Shown here in pieces: positions 26,642 through 34,982 of a stretch of 64,000 nt of DNA. The stretch is taken from the NCBI RefSeq assembly GCF_002162135.1, contig NZ_CP021382.1, positions 2,788,001-2,852,000 of the forward strand, in the 5' to 3' direction. The notes under the pieces were generated by a model. It was not told where the DNA came from, ran no database searches, and saw nothing but the letters and a program-made list of their open reading frames with translations. Numbering within the stretch: position 1 is the first letter of the stretch; every line of letters begins with the position of its first letter. Both the position numbers and the translations under genes were made by a program. The DNA comes from Cellvibrio sp. PSBB006. GTDB taxonomy: Bacteria > Pseudomonadota > Gammaproteobacteria > Pseudomonadales > Cellvibrionaceae.

Positions 26642-28018
26642 TTACAACTTGGTAATTCTCAACCAATTAATATTCCAGCCACTTTGCGGCGCATACAAAC
26701 CAACACTATGCGTACCCGCCGGCAACTGCACATCGCGATACACCGTCGTCCAGCTCTGCCAACCACCAGTCGACGGAATCGTCACCGTCCCAAGCTGCGT
26801 CGCACCACCATTCAAATCCAGCGACAACTGCGCCCCACTGGGACTCGCCACCCGAAACTCAACGCGATAACTACCTGCTGTCGGAAAATTAACGTTGGCG
26901 TAACTCATCCAATCTCCCGCATCGATCCAACCGACATTCAAACCACCACCAACATCCTGGGTCGCCTCCGTCTGTACACCGGACATATAGCTGTAAGACT
27001 CCGCCTGGATCAGTTGCGAAAACGCGGGCGAAGAACTGCTGGACGACGAACTGCCATTACCATCAAGACTTTGCACATAAGTCGTACCAGCAGCGCGCAG
27101 GTTGGCCACCGCCTGATTGACGAGCGCCGGAGACACAATGTTGTCCTTCTCAAAATACACCCAGTCGATATCTTCGTAATATTCGCGGTAGGTTGAGGTA
27201 TTCAGGTAACCGCGCGTATTACACGCCGGATCAAAACAATCGTTGCTGAACCAGATCTGGAACATCAGGTACATCGGATGATCCGGCGCAACCGCACCGC
27301 TGAAACCTTCCTGGAAAACACCGTCGATATAAAAAGACACATAGCCATCCATCACCTGCGCCACCAGCGTGCGCCATCCTGCCAAACTGCCGGTGCGAAC
27401 GGTATGACCGCGACTCGTAGGATCGCTGAAATCGACAATCCGATAAGTGCTCATCCACATCGCGGGAGTACCCGATCCCGTCCACCAACCGCCATTGGCC
27501 AGATATTCAAAATCGATTTCGCTGTAAGGTTCTGCGCCTTCGATGTAATCCGTCAGGCCGAAAAAGGTTTCAATCACCGTGTCGCCGTCCGGGCCGATAG
27601 AGGGCGTATCTGTAAAAAACATACGCGCGGCCCAGGTGCCATTTTTGTAAACCTGCTCAACCCGTGCGACTTCTGTTTGCGACGAGGTACCGGCGGTGGA
27701 TTGGTTGGTAGCCGTATTGATATTGTTGCGATTGACATTGGTGCTCGCCTTGAGCCGCATCAATTTATTGCCGGAGGACGCCGGGTCATTCACGAAGGAC
27801 ACGTTGGCCGTGCTCCAGGTGCCGTTAGCCAGACCCGGCCCGCCATTCCAGGTGCGGATGCGCCAACCATTCCCGGTCAATTGCGCGGTATTGCTATAAC
27901 TGAAATCATCGAACAGCACTTGTTGCGCATGAACCAGTGGCGCCAACAGCGCCAAAAGCAACGCGCCGACAAGATGCCGGGCGAGCCTGATTGATACTTT
28001 TTGATTGACCGAATACAT
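26642..28018 (-). CDS. Secreted GH16-type glucanase/galactanase with CBM6
   Basis: A 458-residue exported enzyme. A signal peptide (HLVGALLLALLAPLVHAQQ) leads into a GH16-like beta-sandwich (about 33-300) with the catalytic ExDxE motif as SEIDFEYLANGG. A short polyserine linker (about 327-334) follows, then a C-terminal CBM6 of about 125 residues (LIQAESYSYMSGVQ, GWIDAGDWMSYANVNFP). The substrate could be beta-1,3- or mixed-linkage glucan or another galactan or xylan; GH16 subfamily cannot be set by eye. Repeat copy A lies just downstream. Confidence 0.87.
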   Translation of the reverse strand: MYSVNQKVSIRLARHLVGALLLALLAPLVHAQQVLFDDFSYSNTAQLTGNGWRIRTWNGGPGLANGTWSTANVSFVNDPASSGNKLMRLKASTNVNRNNINTATNQSTAGTSSQTEVARVEQVYKNGTWAARMFFTDTPSIGPDGDTVIETFFGLTDYIEGAEPYSEIDFEYLANGGWWTGSGTPAMWMSTYRIVDFSDPTSRGHTVRTGSLAGWRTLVAQVMDGYVSFYIDGVFQEGFSGAVAPDHPMYLMFQIWFSNDCFDPACNTRGYLNTSTYREYYEDIDWVYFEKDNIVSPALVNQAVANLRAAGTTYVQSLDGNGSSSSSSSSPAFSQLIQAESYSYMSGVQTEATQDVGGGLNVGWIDAGDWMSYANVNFPTAGSYRVEFRVASPSGAQLSLDLNGGATQLGTVTIPSTGGWQSWTTVYRDVQLPAGTHSVGLYAPQSGWNINWLRITKL

Positions 28019-28377
28019 GAATTTCTCCTGACAGTTTTTTTGGTATGAGGATGAAAATTGTCGCTGTGAATGAACACGCCGTTCACGCTAACACCCACCC
28101 ATAACCCCAACAATACAGCGCCCCAAACTCGTACCGACACTGCCGAAAGTCGAACCCACAGAACCCACCAGTTCACAATAAATGGCAAACAAACACGCCA
28201 TACGCATGCCAGGTGTTACCTGGTTGCGATGGATTTAACCGCACCATTCGTCGCGCTTATCTGCAATTCCGCCCGCCGCTCTGTCGTTCCGTCCGCTTCC
28301 ACTCGGCCCATTGGTCAGGGGTTGATAGCCTATCTCTTCACCCACATCGGGTTTCACTACAGTTAAAGGAGAGTCAT
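28019..28377. other. Divergent intergenic region
   Basis: This 359-base stretch separates the leftward GH16-CBM6 gene from the rightward LytS/LytTR operon and must hold both promoters. Readable frames across it are low-complexity and lack ribosome sites. No operator or structured RNA could be identified with confidence. An AAAGGAGAG ribosome site at its right end (28364-28372) serves the next gene. Confidence 0.5.
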
Positions 28378-28677
28378 ATGAAACATGTTCATTTTCAGGG
28401 AGTCACCAGCAGCCTCCAACGGGCTGAACAGGCAGTAAAAGATTTTGCCGGTGAATTCCGCCAATGGCTGCGCCAGGCCAACTGGCTGGAGATTTTATTG
28501 CTGTGCATTCCGGTGGCATTAGCGATTACGTTATTGCCGCTGGTGTTGTTATTGTTTGTTCTCTGCATGCTCGCCCGCTGGCTGATGAGTCCGGCTAATC
28601 CGCCCGAAAAAAACGGACTGGTCGTAGACAACAACGTCACTGACACCGATGATAAGCCCCAGGCTGTCAATCAATAA
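28378..28677 (+). CDS. Small single-pass membrane protein upstream of LytS-type kinase
   Basis: A 99-residue protein with an amphipathic N-terminal helix (SLQRAEQAVKDFAGEFRQWL), a strong hydrophobic stretch (ILLLCIPVALAITLLPLVLLLFV, about residues 39-62) and a polar C-terminus. A textbook ribosome site (AAAGGAGAG) sets the ATG. The gene is 33 bases upstream of the kinase start, so it is probably the first member of the two-component operon. No family recognised; an accessory or sensing role for the kinase is a guess from position. Confidence 0.7.
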   Translation: MKHVHFQGVTSSLQRAEQAVKDFAGEFRQWLRQANWLEILLLCIPVALAITLLPLVLLLFVLCMLARWLMSPANPPEKNGLVVDNNVTDTDDKPQAVNQ

Positions 28678-28710
28678 CGCAATGGCCGCAAGGAAATGGA
28701 GTATCAACCG

Positions 28711-29586
28711 ATGAACCACAAACCGACCACACCGGACCACAATCCGGAAACCAATTTCAGCAAACTTTGGTGGCAATTCTTTGACTGGGTTGCAGTGGTT
28801 CCCTGGCCCAAGATGGTGGTGCTCTGTTTCCTTGCATTTATCGTCGCCGGTATTTTGCATTTGCCGTCGATTTTTTATCTGGCCATCCTCGCCACCATCG
28901 TGATGAAGATTTTGGCTGGCGGTAAACGGCGCGCCGACATCGCCGCCAGCGCCGCCTCCGAACGCGCCGATGTGGAAGCGCTGGAAAGGCGGTTACTGGA
29001 GGCCCAGGTGGCCGTACTGCAAGCCCAGGTCGAGCCGCATTTTTTATTCAATACATTGGCCTTGATCGGCCAATACATTGAAACTGATCCACCGGAAGCC
29101 GCGCGGATTCACCGACACCTGATTGATTACCTGCGCGCGGCCGTTCCGCAGATGCGCGCTGGCGGCGGCACGACACTGGCGGAACAAATTAATTTATCGC
29201 GCGCGTACCTCAATATCATGCAAGCGCGCATGAAAGAGCGGTTGCGTATAGCTATTGACGTGCCGGAAGCATTAAATGAGGCGCGCTTCCCGCCAATGAT
29301 GTTGCAAAGCGTGGTAGAAAACGCCATCAAACACGGCCTCGAACCCAAACTGGCCGGTGGTGAAATTAAAATTCGCGCGCGCCTTGCAGAAGGTGATTTA
29401 GTGGTGGAGGTCATCGACAACGGTGCCGGCTTTAACCCCCGAGCAAAAGACGGTGTCGGTCTGGCCAACATCCGCGAGCGATTGAAAATATTGTACAGTG
29501 GCAAGGCGCAACTGGTGATTGAAGTTCCGCCACAGGGCGGCACAGCGGTGGCAATCCATGTACCCTACCATCTCAATGAAAAATAA
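28711..29586 (+). CDS. LytS/YehU-type sensor histidine kinase
   Basis: A 291-residue kinase of the His_kinase (LytS) family. Two membrane segments (about 25-70: MVVLCFLAFIVAGILHLPSIF and following) precede a coiled region and the phosphoacceptor motif QVEPHFLFNTLALIGQYIE. The ATPase part shows VVENAIKHGLEP (N box), VIDNGAGFNP and GVGLANIRERL. There is no large periplasmic sensor. ATG at 28711 has GGAG 9 bases upstream; 28696 is an alternative. It is followed 36 bases later by its likely partner regulator. Confidence 0.9.
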   Translation: MNHKPTTPDHNPETNFSKLWWQFFDWVAVVPWPKMVVLCFLAFIVAGILHLPSIFYLAILATIVMKILAGGKRRADIAASAASERADVEALERRLLEAQVAVLQAQVEPHFLFNTLALIGQYIETDPPEAARIHRHLIDYLRAAVPQMRAGGGTTLAEQINLSRAYLNIMQARMKERLRIAIDVPEALNEARFPPMMLQSVVENAIKHGLEPKLAGGEIKIRARLAEGDLVVEVIDNGAGFNPRAKDGVGLANIRERLKILYSGKAQLVIEVPPQGGTAVAIHVPYHLNEK

Positions 29587-29622
29587 ATAACCTGATAAAA
29601 ATATGAACCGGAGTTCCGTCTG

Positions 29623-30372
29623 ATGCCCACCGCCATCATCGTTGACGACGAAGCGCCCATGCGCGCCCAACTGCACCGCCATTTAAAAAATGTATGGCCA
29701 CAGCTGGCGATCGTAGCGGAAGCCAGCAGCGGCGTTGAAGCGATTGAATTAGTGACGCGCCACAAACCGGACATTATTTTTCTCGACATCCGCATGCCCG
29801 GCCTCAGCGGCATCGAAACAGCCAAAGTGTTGTACAACAAATGCCATATCGTCTTCGTTACCGCTTATGACCAATACGCCGTGCAGGCGTTCGACCAAGG
29901 CGCGATTGATTATCTGCTTAAACCCGTGGACGACGAGCGCTTGCGTCTCACCTGCGAGCGCTTAAACGCGCGCTTGCAGAGCCAACCGGAAAATATCGAA
30001 GCCCTGTTAAAAAACCTGCTGCAGTTTGAAGAAGGCCAAACGCCGAATTATCTCCGCTGGATTCAGGCCAGCGTAGGTAACAGCTTGCGCATGATCAGCA
30101 CCCAGGAAATTTTATTTTTTCGTGCGGATGATAAATACACGCGTGTGCAAACGGAGAAAGCGGAATTTCTGATTCGCAAGCCGTTAAAAGACCTGGCACT
30201 GGAGCTGGACCCGCAGGAGTTCTGGCGGATTCATCGCGGGATTTTAGTGCGCGTGGATGCGATTAGCGAAGTCACCCGCGATTATCGCGGGCGCCAGATT
30301 GTGCATGTGCGTAATCATCCTGAGCATCTTGAGGTGAGTCGGAACCATTCGCATTTGTTTCAGCAGATGTAG
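29623..30372 (+). CDS. LytTR-family response regulator
   Basis: A 249-residue regulator with a receiver domain (IIVDDEAPMRAQLHRHL; phosphoacceptor Asp55 in IIFLDIRMPGLSG; KPVDDERL) and a C-terminal LytTR DNA-binding domain from about 140 (ISTQEILFFRADDKYTRVQT, FWRIHRGILVRVDAI). It resembles AlgR and YehT. It follows the LytS-type kinase in the same operon, and no obvious LytTR direct-repeat binding site was found nearby. Repeat copy D starts 19 bases past its stop. Confidence 0.92.
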   Translation: MPTAIIVDDEAPMRAQLHRHLKNVWPQLAIVAEASSGVEAIELVTRHKPDIIFLDIRMPGLSGIETAKVLYNKCHIVFVTAYDQYAVQAFDQGAIDYLLKPVDDERLRLTCERLNARLQSQPENIEALLKNLLQFEEGQTPNYLRWIQASVGNSLRMISTQEILFFRADDKYTRVQTEKAEFLIRKPLKDLALELDPQEFWRIHRGILVRVDAISEVTRDYRGRQIVHVRNHPEHLEVSRNHSHLFQQM

Positions 30373-30390
30373 GGGATTTTCTTGTGAGAT

Positions 30391-30565
30391 AGGAGTTGCG
30401 AAGTGTCATTCGAGACTCGCCGTAACAAACAGGCAGGACAGCCTGTTTGCACAGCAGAGCTGCCCGCAGGGTGAGCTACAGGGATGTAGCGAATGAATAC
30501 ATCCCTGTAGGCTCATCACCGACATCCGTGTCGGTGATGGTCTCGCATGACACTTCGCAACTCCT
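30391..30565 (+). repeat. Composite palindromic repeat, copy D
   Basis: Outer 19-base perfect arms lie at 30391-30409 (AGGAGTTGCGAAGTGTCAT) and 30547-30565. Three hairpins nest inside: AAACAGGC/GCCTGTTT (30427-30434, 30441-30448), CTACAGGGATGTA/TACATCCCTGTAG (30476-30488, 30498-30510), and CATCACCGACA/TGTCGGTGATG (30514-30524, 30529-30539). The middle hairpin uses the CTACAGGGATGTA core of copies A-C and the last one matches copy E. It fills the gap between two convergent stop codons and may end both transcripts. Confidence 0.88.
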
Positions 30566-31476
30566 CATGTGCTAGTCGGAGAGATCTGGTGTTGTTTTTT
30601 AACGGCTAATCCGGTATCTGTATTAAATAACCACCATAAACCTTGCACCGCTGTTGTGGGGAACGCCGTTGCATGCGTCGCATTTTCTATAACGCGGAAC
30701 TCCACGTTCAATTTTTTCAGGTTTCGGTTTTCTAAGCGCGTGTAGAACTCCTTGGCATCGCCAACCATATCGTTTTTAGGACTGTCTTTAGCCGGGATTT
30801 CATCCGCCCCAACCGATATAAATAGATTGGCTTCGATATTCTGGTGAATTTTGGTTTTCGATTCCAGCGTCAGTATATATTTATTATCCCACCACACCGA
30901 TGGGCTGCCGAGGATGTAGTTTTTAAATATATCTGGCGCGGTTAAAAAGATATACATACCAAACAATCCGCCAAACGAGTTGCCGATATAAGTCCGATTT
31001 TCAGCATCTGTACTAACACGCTGCTCGATATAAGGAATAACATCATCGCGAATAAAAGCGAGATGCCTTGCTGCCTCACCCGAAGGGTCTTTAAAGCCCG
31101 GAGAACTCGGCGTAGGCGTATAGTCCCGCTGCCTACTGAGACTCGGCGTATGACCTTTCTGCCAGGAAATTCCCACGAACATCACGTTTTCCATGCGTTT
31201 GAAATTCACAGGGTAACGTGCGGCACCGGTTGTTATTGGAAATGTATAAGGAGAGTCAGTCATATACACAACTGAATATTTTTTCTCGTCGGAGTAATTG
31301 TGCGGCAACTGTATATGAAGTTCATAGACTCGCTTGGTGCTCGAATCCTGAATCTCTACAACCTGGGTTCTCGGTAACTCGAAAGCCGGTTCCTGATCAG
31401 CTTTTATGGGGAGACAAACGAGGAAAGCAACGAATAAAAATGATATGCATCCATAACGAAAGAAATTGCCAAACAT
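30565..31476 (-). CDS. Exported esterase-type alpha/beta hydrolase
   Basis: A 303-residue enzyme of the esterase D/IroE-like family (putative esterase fold). An N-terminal signal (CISFLFVAFLVCLPIKADQ) directs it out of the cytoplasm. The nucleophile elbow is IGNSFGGLFG (Ser), with EFRVIENATHATAFP supplying the His. Relatives hydrolyse siderophore esters, acyl groups or feruloyl esters; no siderophore genes are nearby. The 3' end overlaps the last base of repeat copy D. Confidence 0.83.
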   Translation of the reverse strand: MFGNFFRYGCISFLFVAFLVCLPIKADQEPAFELPRTQVVEIQDSSTKRVYELHIQLPHNYSDEKKYSVVYMTDSPYTFPITTGAARYPVNFKRMENVMFVGISWQKGHTPSLSRQRDYTPTPSSPGFKDPSGEAARHLAFIRDDVIPYIEQRVSTDAENRTYIGNSFGGLFGMYIFLTAPDIFKNYILGSPSVWWDNKYILTLESKTKIHQNIEANLFISVGADEIPAKDSPKNDMVGDAKEFYTRLENRNLKKLNVEFRVIENATHATAFPTTAVQGLWWLFNTDTGLAVKKQHQISPTST

Positions 31477-31560
31477 AAGCTTACCGAGTTTCGTGCGCGA
31501 AATTGCTTCAAGGAATTGCCCTGCGAAGCTCCCAAATAACTATATTGTGCTTAATCAACC

Positions 31561-32178
31561 TTAAGCTTTTCGTCGTAGTTCCCGAAGAGCACCACTTATA
31601 ACGCGAAATGAAGAGCGCAATAATAATAACGCCAGCAAAGACGCGATAATGATATCGGGCCACCCGGATTGAAATAGCCAGACACCAGCGGCCGCGATAA
31701 ATACAGACAAATTGGAAGCGATGTCATTGCGCGAACATTCAAAGACGGAGCTCATATTAATATCCTCGCTCCGATGCTGCCATAACAGCCACAAACACAG
31801 CCCGTTGGCGGCCACTCCGGCCAAGCTGAAGATACCCATAACCTCATAGGAAGGAACGACGGGATTAAATAACTTCCAAACCACCTGCCCAACAACCACT
31901 GATGCGCCGAGAAATATTAAAAAGCCTTTGAACAGCGCAACCCTTGCTTTAGCCTGCACGCTGTGCGCGACGACGTACAAACTTAACCCGTAGGTCAGTG
32001 CATCGCCCAGGTTATCCAAACTGTCCGAAAGCAGCGCCGTCGATTGCCCATAAAAGGCTGCGCCGACAATAAAAAAGAACATAACAGCATTGACCCAAAG
32101 CACCTTTATCAAGGTACTCTTCTGCCGCGCACGAAGTGCATCTACTGCACAATTGTTTTCACAACAAGAACCACCCAT
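31561..32178 (-). CDS. Cation diffusion facilitator-type transporter with Cys-rich N-terminus
   Basis: A 205-residue membrane transporter of the CDF superfamily with five or six membrane segments and no cytosolic C-terminal domain. The second segment carries the metal-site pattern SDSLDNLGDALTYGLSLYVV (Asp residues) and the fifth ECSRNDIASNLSVFIAA. It starts GGSCCENNC, a cysteine-rich tip that could sense or hand over a soft metal ion. ATG at 32190 would add four residues. Substrate metal is unknown. Confidence 0.85.
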   Translation of the reverse strand: MGGSCCENNCAVDALRARQKSTLIKVLWVNAVMFFFIVGAAFYGQSTALLSDSLDNLGDALTYGLSLYVVAHSVQAKARVALFKGFLIFLGASVVVGQVVWKLFNPVVPSYEVMGIFSLAGVAANGLCLWLLWQHRSEDINMSSVFECSRNDIASNLSVFIAAAGVWLFQSGWPDIIIASLLALLLLRSSFRVISGALRELRRKA

Positions 32179-32260
32179 CAGGGCCTCCAAACTCTATCAA
32201 TGCCTTACGGCTAGCACAGCTGAATTTTTTAAACATCAATTTATCAACACTCGATAAAGC

Positions 32261-32334
32261 GGATTGCGGAGCGCTGTGCTGGACCATCACCGACACGGAT
32301 GTCGGTGATGGTCCAGCACAGCGCTCCGCAATCC
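32261..32334 (+). repeat. Perfect 35-base inverted repeat, copy E
   Basis: Arms of 35 bases (32261-32295 and 32300-32334) are perfect complements with only a CGGA tetraloop. The inner part, ACCATCACCGACA and its complement, is the third hairpin of copy D; the outer part (GGATTGCGGAGCGCTGTGCT at 32261-32280) is unrelated to D. It stands between the transporter start and the stop of the GTPase gene, so it is well placed to end the leftward GTPase transcript. Confidence 0.92.
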
Positions 32335-32359
32335 AGCTAATGGCACGCTCAAAAAATCA

Positions 32360-33730
32360 CTAACCTTCCCCCACAACCTTCTGCAACTCCCCCATCACCC
32401 ACTTCACCAACGCATCCTGCTGCTTCGCTTTCCATTGATCCTGTTGCAAGGATTTTGCCCATTGCAATAACTGCACTTGTTCCTGGCGCGACCAATCGGT
32501 GGCGCTGGTGCGGAGGGTGAGTGCGCCGCGTTCGGCGTGGGGGCGGTGCCAGAGTTGGCGGGTGACGGTGAGGGCGCGGGCCATGACGACGAGGGGGAAA
32601 TTGGGATGTTGCACCGGGCCGGCGAATTCTTTTTGTTGTGCGAGCGGTAACCAACCGATGCGCTTTCCGGGGAGTTGCCGTGCGGCTAGCCAGCCCCCGA
32701 CGGAGCCGATAACGCCGCCGGATAATGCACCTAATAAAAATGAACTGCCGCCTAAACCGGCGTCGACAATTAAACCGGTTGCGGCGCCGGCGGCACCGCT
32801 GACCAATAATAATTCGCGTTGTTTTAAGCCCCACAAATACCAGGTTTCGGTATTCATTAATGTGTCGCTGCCGAGATCCCACTGTGCGTCATTTTCAAAC
32901 ACGAAATGATTGTGTCCCCAGGCGCTGCTGATGTGTTTGAAAAATTGTTTTTCCTGTTCATCCAGCGCGCGCCGCAAACGTTCTTCGGCCTGGCTCAATC
33001 CACTTTTATCTAACAGCGTTACCGGTTCGCGTCGGTTAATTTGTTCGCACCAATAATTGGCGAGATTAAAGCCGACATCCTGCAAGCGTTGTTGATCGCG
33101 CTCGGCGAGGCCCGCGCATAATTCGCTAATGGATTTGCTCCACTCCGGAAGCAGTTCGCCCATGGCACGAAATAAGGTTAAACGTTCCGGCACGCTGGCG
33201 GTGAGCGGATTGAATATACGCACCCATTGGAAAAATTGTGTCAGCGTGCGCTGCCATTCATCCAATGCGCGCGGTTCGCCCATGGGGTTTATTACCGCCA
33301 TGCGCGGCTGGCCGGTCCAGCGCAGGATTTCCATCTCCGCTTCATCGGCGGGGCTGACCGGTTGTGCGCCGTCGACAACATACAAGATGCCCGCGCCAGC
33401 CATGATGGGCGTGAGCAACGCAACCTCATCAGGAAATTTTTGTGCGTGGCCCGGTTCGCGCAAAAATTGTTTTACGCGTTCGGAACGATTTGCGGAGCTG
33501 ACTTCTTCGCTTTGCAGCCAACTTAACACCTGGCGTGCGCGTTGGAAGCCGGGTGTGTCAGTCAATTTAAGCAACACGCGTTGGTCGAGCAGAAATTCAA
33601 ACGTATCGGCGCTGGTGGTGGTGCCCGATTCGGCACCGATACGCACACTGTCATTTTCGGTGAGCGTGGAGACGATGGAGGATTTGCCCTTGTTGGGATG
33701 GCCCACCACACATAAATGAGGAATAGTCAT
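32360..33730 (-). CDS. GTPase with DUF3482 domain
   Basis: A 456-residue protein. The N-terminal P-loop GTPase domain has GHPNKGKSSIV (Walker A), DTPGF (G3) and a switch region, placing it in the TrmE/Era-like group; DUF3482 forms the rest, including a glycine-rich hydrophobic hairpin (about 320-375: LLVSGAAGAATGLIVDAGLG and on) that may dip into the membrane. Its ATG overlaps the stop of the DUF2868 gene by ATGA, so the two are translationally coupled and probably form a complex. Cellular role unknown. Confidence 0.87.
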   Translation of the reverse strand: MTIPHLCVVGHPNKGKSSIVSTLTENDSVRIGAESGTTTSADTFEFLLDQRVLLKLTDTPGFQRARQVLSWLQSEEVSSANRSERVKQFLREPGHAQKFPDEVALLTPIMAGAGILYVVDGAQPVSPADEAEMEILRWTGQPRMAVINPMGEPRALDEWQRTLTQFFQWVRIFNPLTASVPERLTLFRAMGELLPEWSKSISELCAGLAERDQQRLQDVGFNLANYWCEQINRREPVTLLDKSGLSQAEERLRRALDEQEKQFFKHISSAWGHNHFVFENDAQWDLGSDTLMNTETWYLWGLKQRELLLVSGAAGAATGLIVDAGLGGSSFLLGALSGGVIGSVGGWLAARQLPGKRIGWLPLAQQKEFAGPVQHPNFPLVVMARALTVTRQLWHRPHAERGALTLRTSATDWSRQEQVQLLQWAKSLQQDQWKAKQQDALVKWVMGELQKVVGEG

Positions 33731-34779
33731 CAGGTGGTTTCCTTAAGCCAGACAAGTTGTTGTTGATTGGCGAAGGCGCGCCAGCTGGCAAGATGACGCG
33801 CCGGGTCCGTGGTGGCATCACACACGGCTTGCAATGCCTGCCGGGTGATGCCGGCGGTGCGCGCCAACTGAATCAGATCGCTCAGTTCTGCCACCGGCGA
33901 GCGGCTGGCGTTGACCCGCCATAACAGGCTGTGCGGTTTGTCGACGAGCAGCGCTTTGAACGCGGCCTCATCGTGTTGCCAATCGGCAATGCCTAACATG
34001 GTGCCGGCATCGCTGCGAATTTCCCAGTGGATAACCGTCGCGTCTTGCCAGTCGGTCGGCGACGCTTCGCTGGCGACACTTACTGGCGTTGTCGTCACTG
34101 TCATTTGCGGCGCCCTAACATTTACGTCGTGGCCACGCAAGTGACGCAGCCGCACAGCCAATAATCCGCGCAGCACTAATCGCGGCAACAGGTTGTAACA
34201 CAACAGGCTCGCCATCAAAAACGGCCACCACTCACCGGCGGCGGTGATGTTGTCATTCGGCGCGATTCTTATATAGCGGGTTGACTCAATAACGCTCGCA
34301 TCCGGCACTGCCGCCGGCCAAAGCCACTGCCAGGGTGTCGCAATCGTTTCAATCAGCGCGAGGACCGTCTGTTGCTCATCAATCAGCGTCGAACTCCAGC
34401 CAAACGCCAGGTCCGTAAACAGCAACAACAACCAATAACCGACAAGCATGCCCACGCCTATCAGCAACCAGAAACTTTGCAGCAGCGCCAACATCTCCAA
34501 CCGCTGGCGTTTTGACGGATGCCAATGCACCGTGCGATTGCGCCATTGGAATAACCAGGGCCGGCCGCTCCCAAAGAACATCGCCCATAAGGACGCAACA
34601 GAACCCAACAAAGGCAAACCCGCCCACAGCAACCAGATCCACAACACATTGATTCGCCCGCTCGGGCTGTAACTGAGCGAACCGGCCGCAATGCCCACCC
34701 CCAACAACAGGGCGACGGGCCACAACAACCAGGAAACCTGTGGCGGCAGTGTGAGGGATGGGGAGTTGGTCAATTGCAT
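33730..34779 (-). CDS. DUF2868 membrane protein
   Basis: A 349-residue protein of the DUF2868 family, the regular partner of DUF3482 GTPases. Four hydrophobic segments are visible (VSWLLWPVALLLGVGIAAG, LLWAGLPLLGSVASLWAMFF, FWLLIGVGMLVGYWLLLLF, FLMASLLCYNLLPRLVL), with a soluble C-terminus. The start is uncertain: 34779 (MQLTNSP) avoids repeat copy B, while 34845 and 34887 are also open, and 34887 lies inside the repeat. It is shorter than most family members, so the N-terminus may be truncated or replaced by the repeat insertion. Confidence 0.8.
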   Translation of the reverse strand: MQLTNSPSLTLPPQVSWLLWPVALLLGVGIAAGSLSYSPSGRINVLWIWLLWAGLPLLGSVASLWAMFFGSGRPWLFQWRNRTVHWHPSKRQRLEMLALLQSFWLLIGVGMLVGYWLLLLFTDLAFGWSSTLIDEQQTVLALIETIATPWQWLWPAAVPDASVIESTRYIRIAPNDNITAAGEWWPFLMASLLCYNLLPRLVLRGLLAVRLRHLRGHDVNVRAPQMTVTTTPVSVASEASPTDWQDATVIHWEIRSDAGTMLGIADWQHDEAAFKALLVDKPHSLLWRVNASRSPVAELSDLIQLARTAGITRQALQAVCDATTDPARHLASWRAFANQQQLVWLKETT

Positions 34780-34871
34780 ATCCGGGCCAGTCAGCAAAAG
34801 AGGGGATAGTAGCAGTATTAACGGGCGAGAAAACCTTGGTCGCATATGAAGTATCAGCAACTGCAAAGGTA

Positions 34872-34978
34872 GCTGTTGAGGGTACAAGGGGAGTTGAAAC
34901 CCTCACGTCAAGGACGACGTGAGGGAGCTACAGGGACGTATTCACCGCGTTTTCAACTCCCCTTGTACCCTCAACAGC
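34872..34978 (+). repeat. Palindromic intergenic repeat, copy B
   Basis: Perfect 28-base outer arms at 34872-34899 and 34951-34978 (beginning GCTGTTGAGGGTACAAGGGG). Inside is the hairpin CCCTCACGTC/GACGTGAGGG (34900-34909, 34916-34925), then the core AGCTACAGGGACGTATTCAC (34926-34945). The inner hairpin and core match copies A and C; the outer arms do not. It ends 5 bases from the GH26 stop codon. Confidence 0.9.
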
Positions 34979-34982
34979 GGCG

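Noticed and set aside
26561..27196. 211-codon open frame on the plus strand
   Set aside because: Starts in repeat copy A and is antisense to the GH16-CBM6 gene; Arg/Thr-rich low-complexity product.
32349..32882. 177-codon leftward frame rich in Arg and Pro
   Set aside because: Alternate frame within the GTPase gene; composition is not protein-like.
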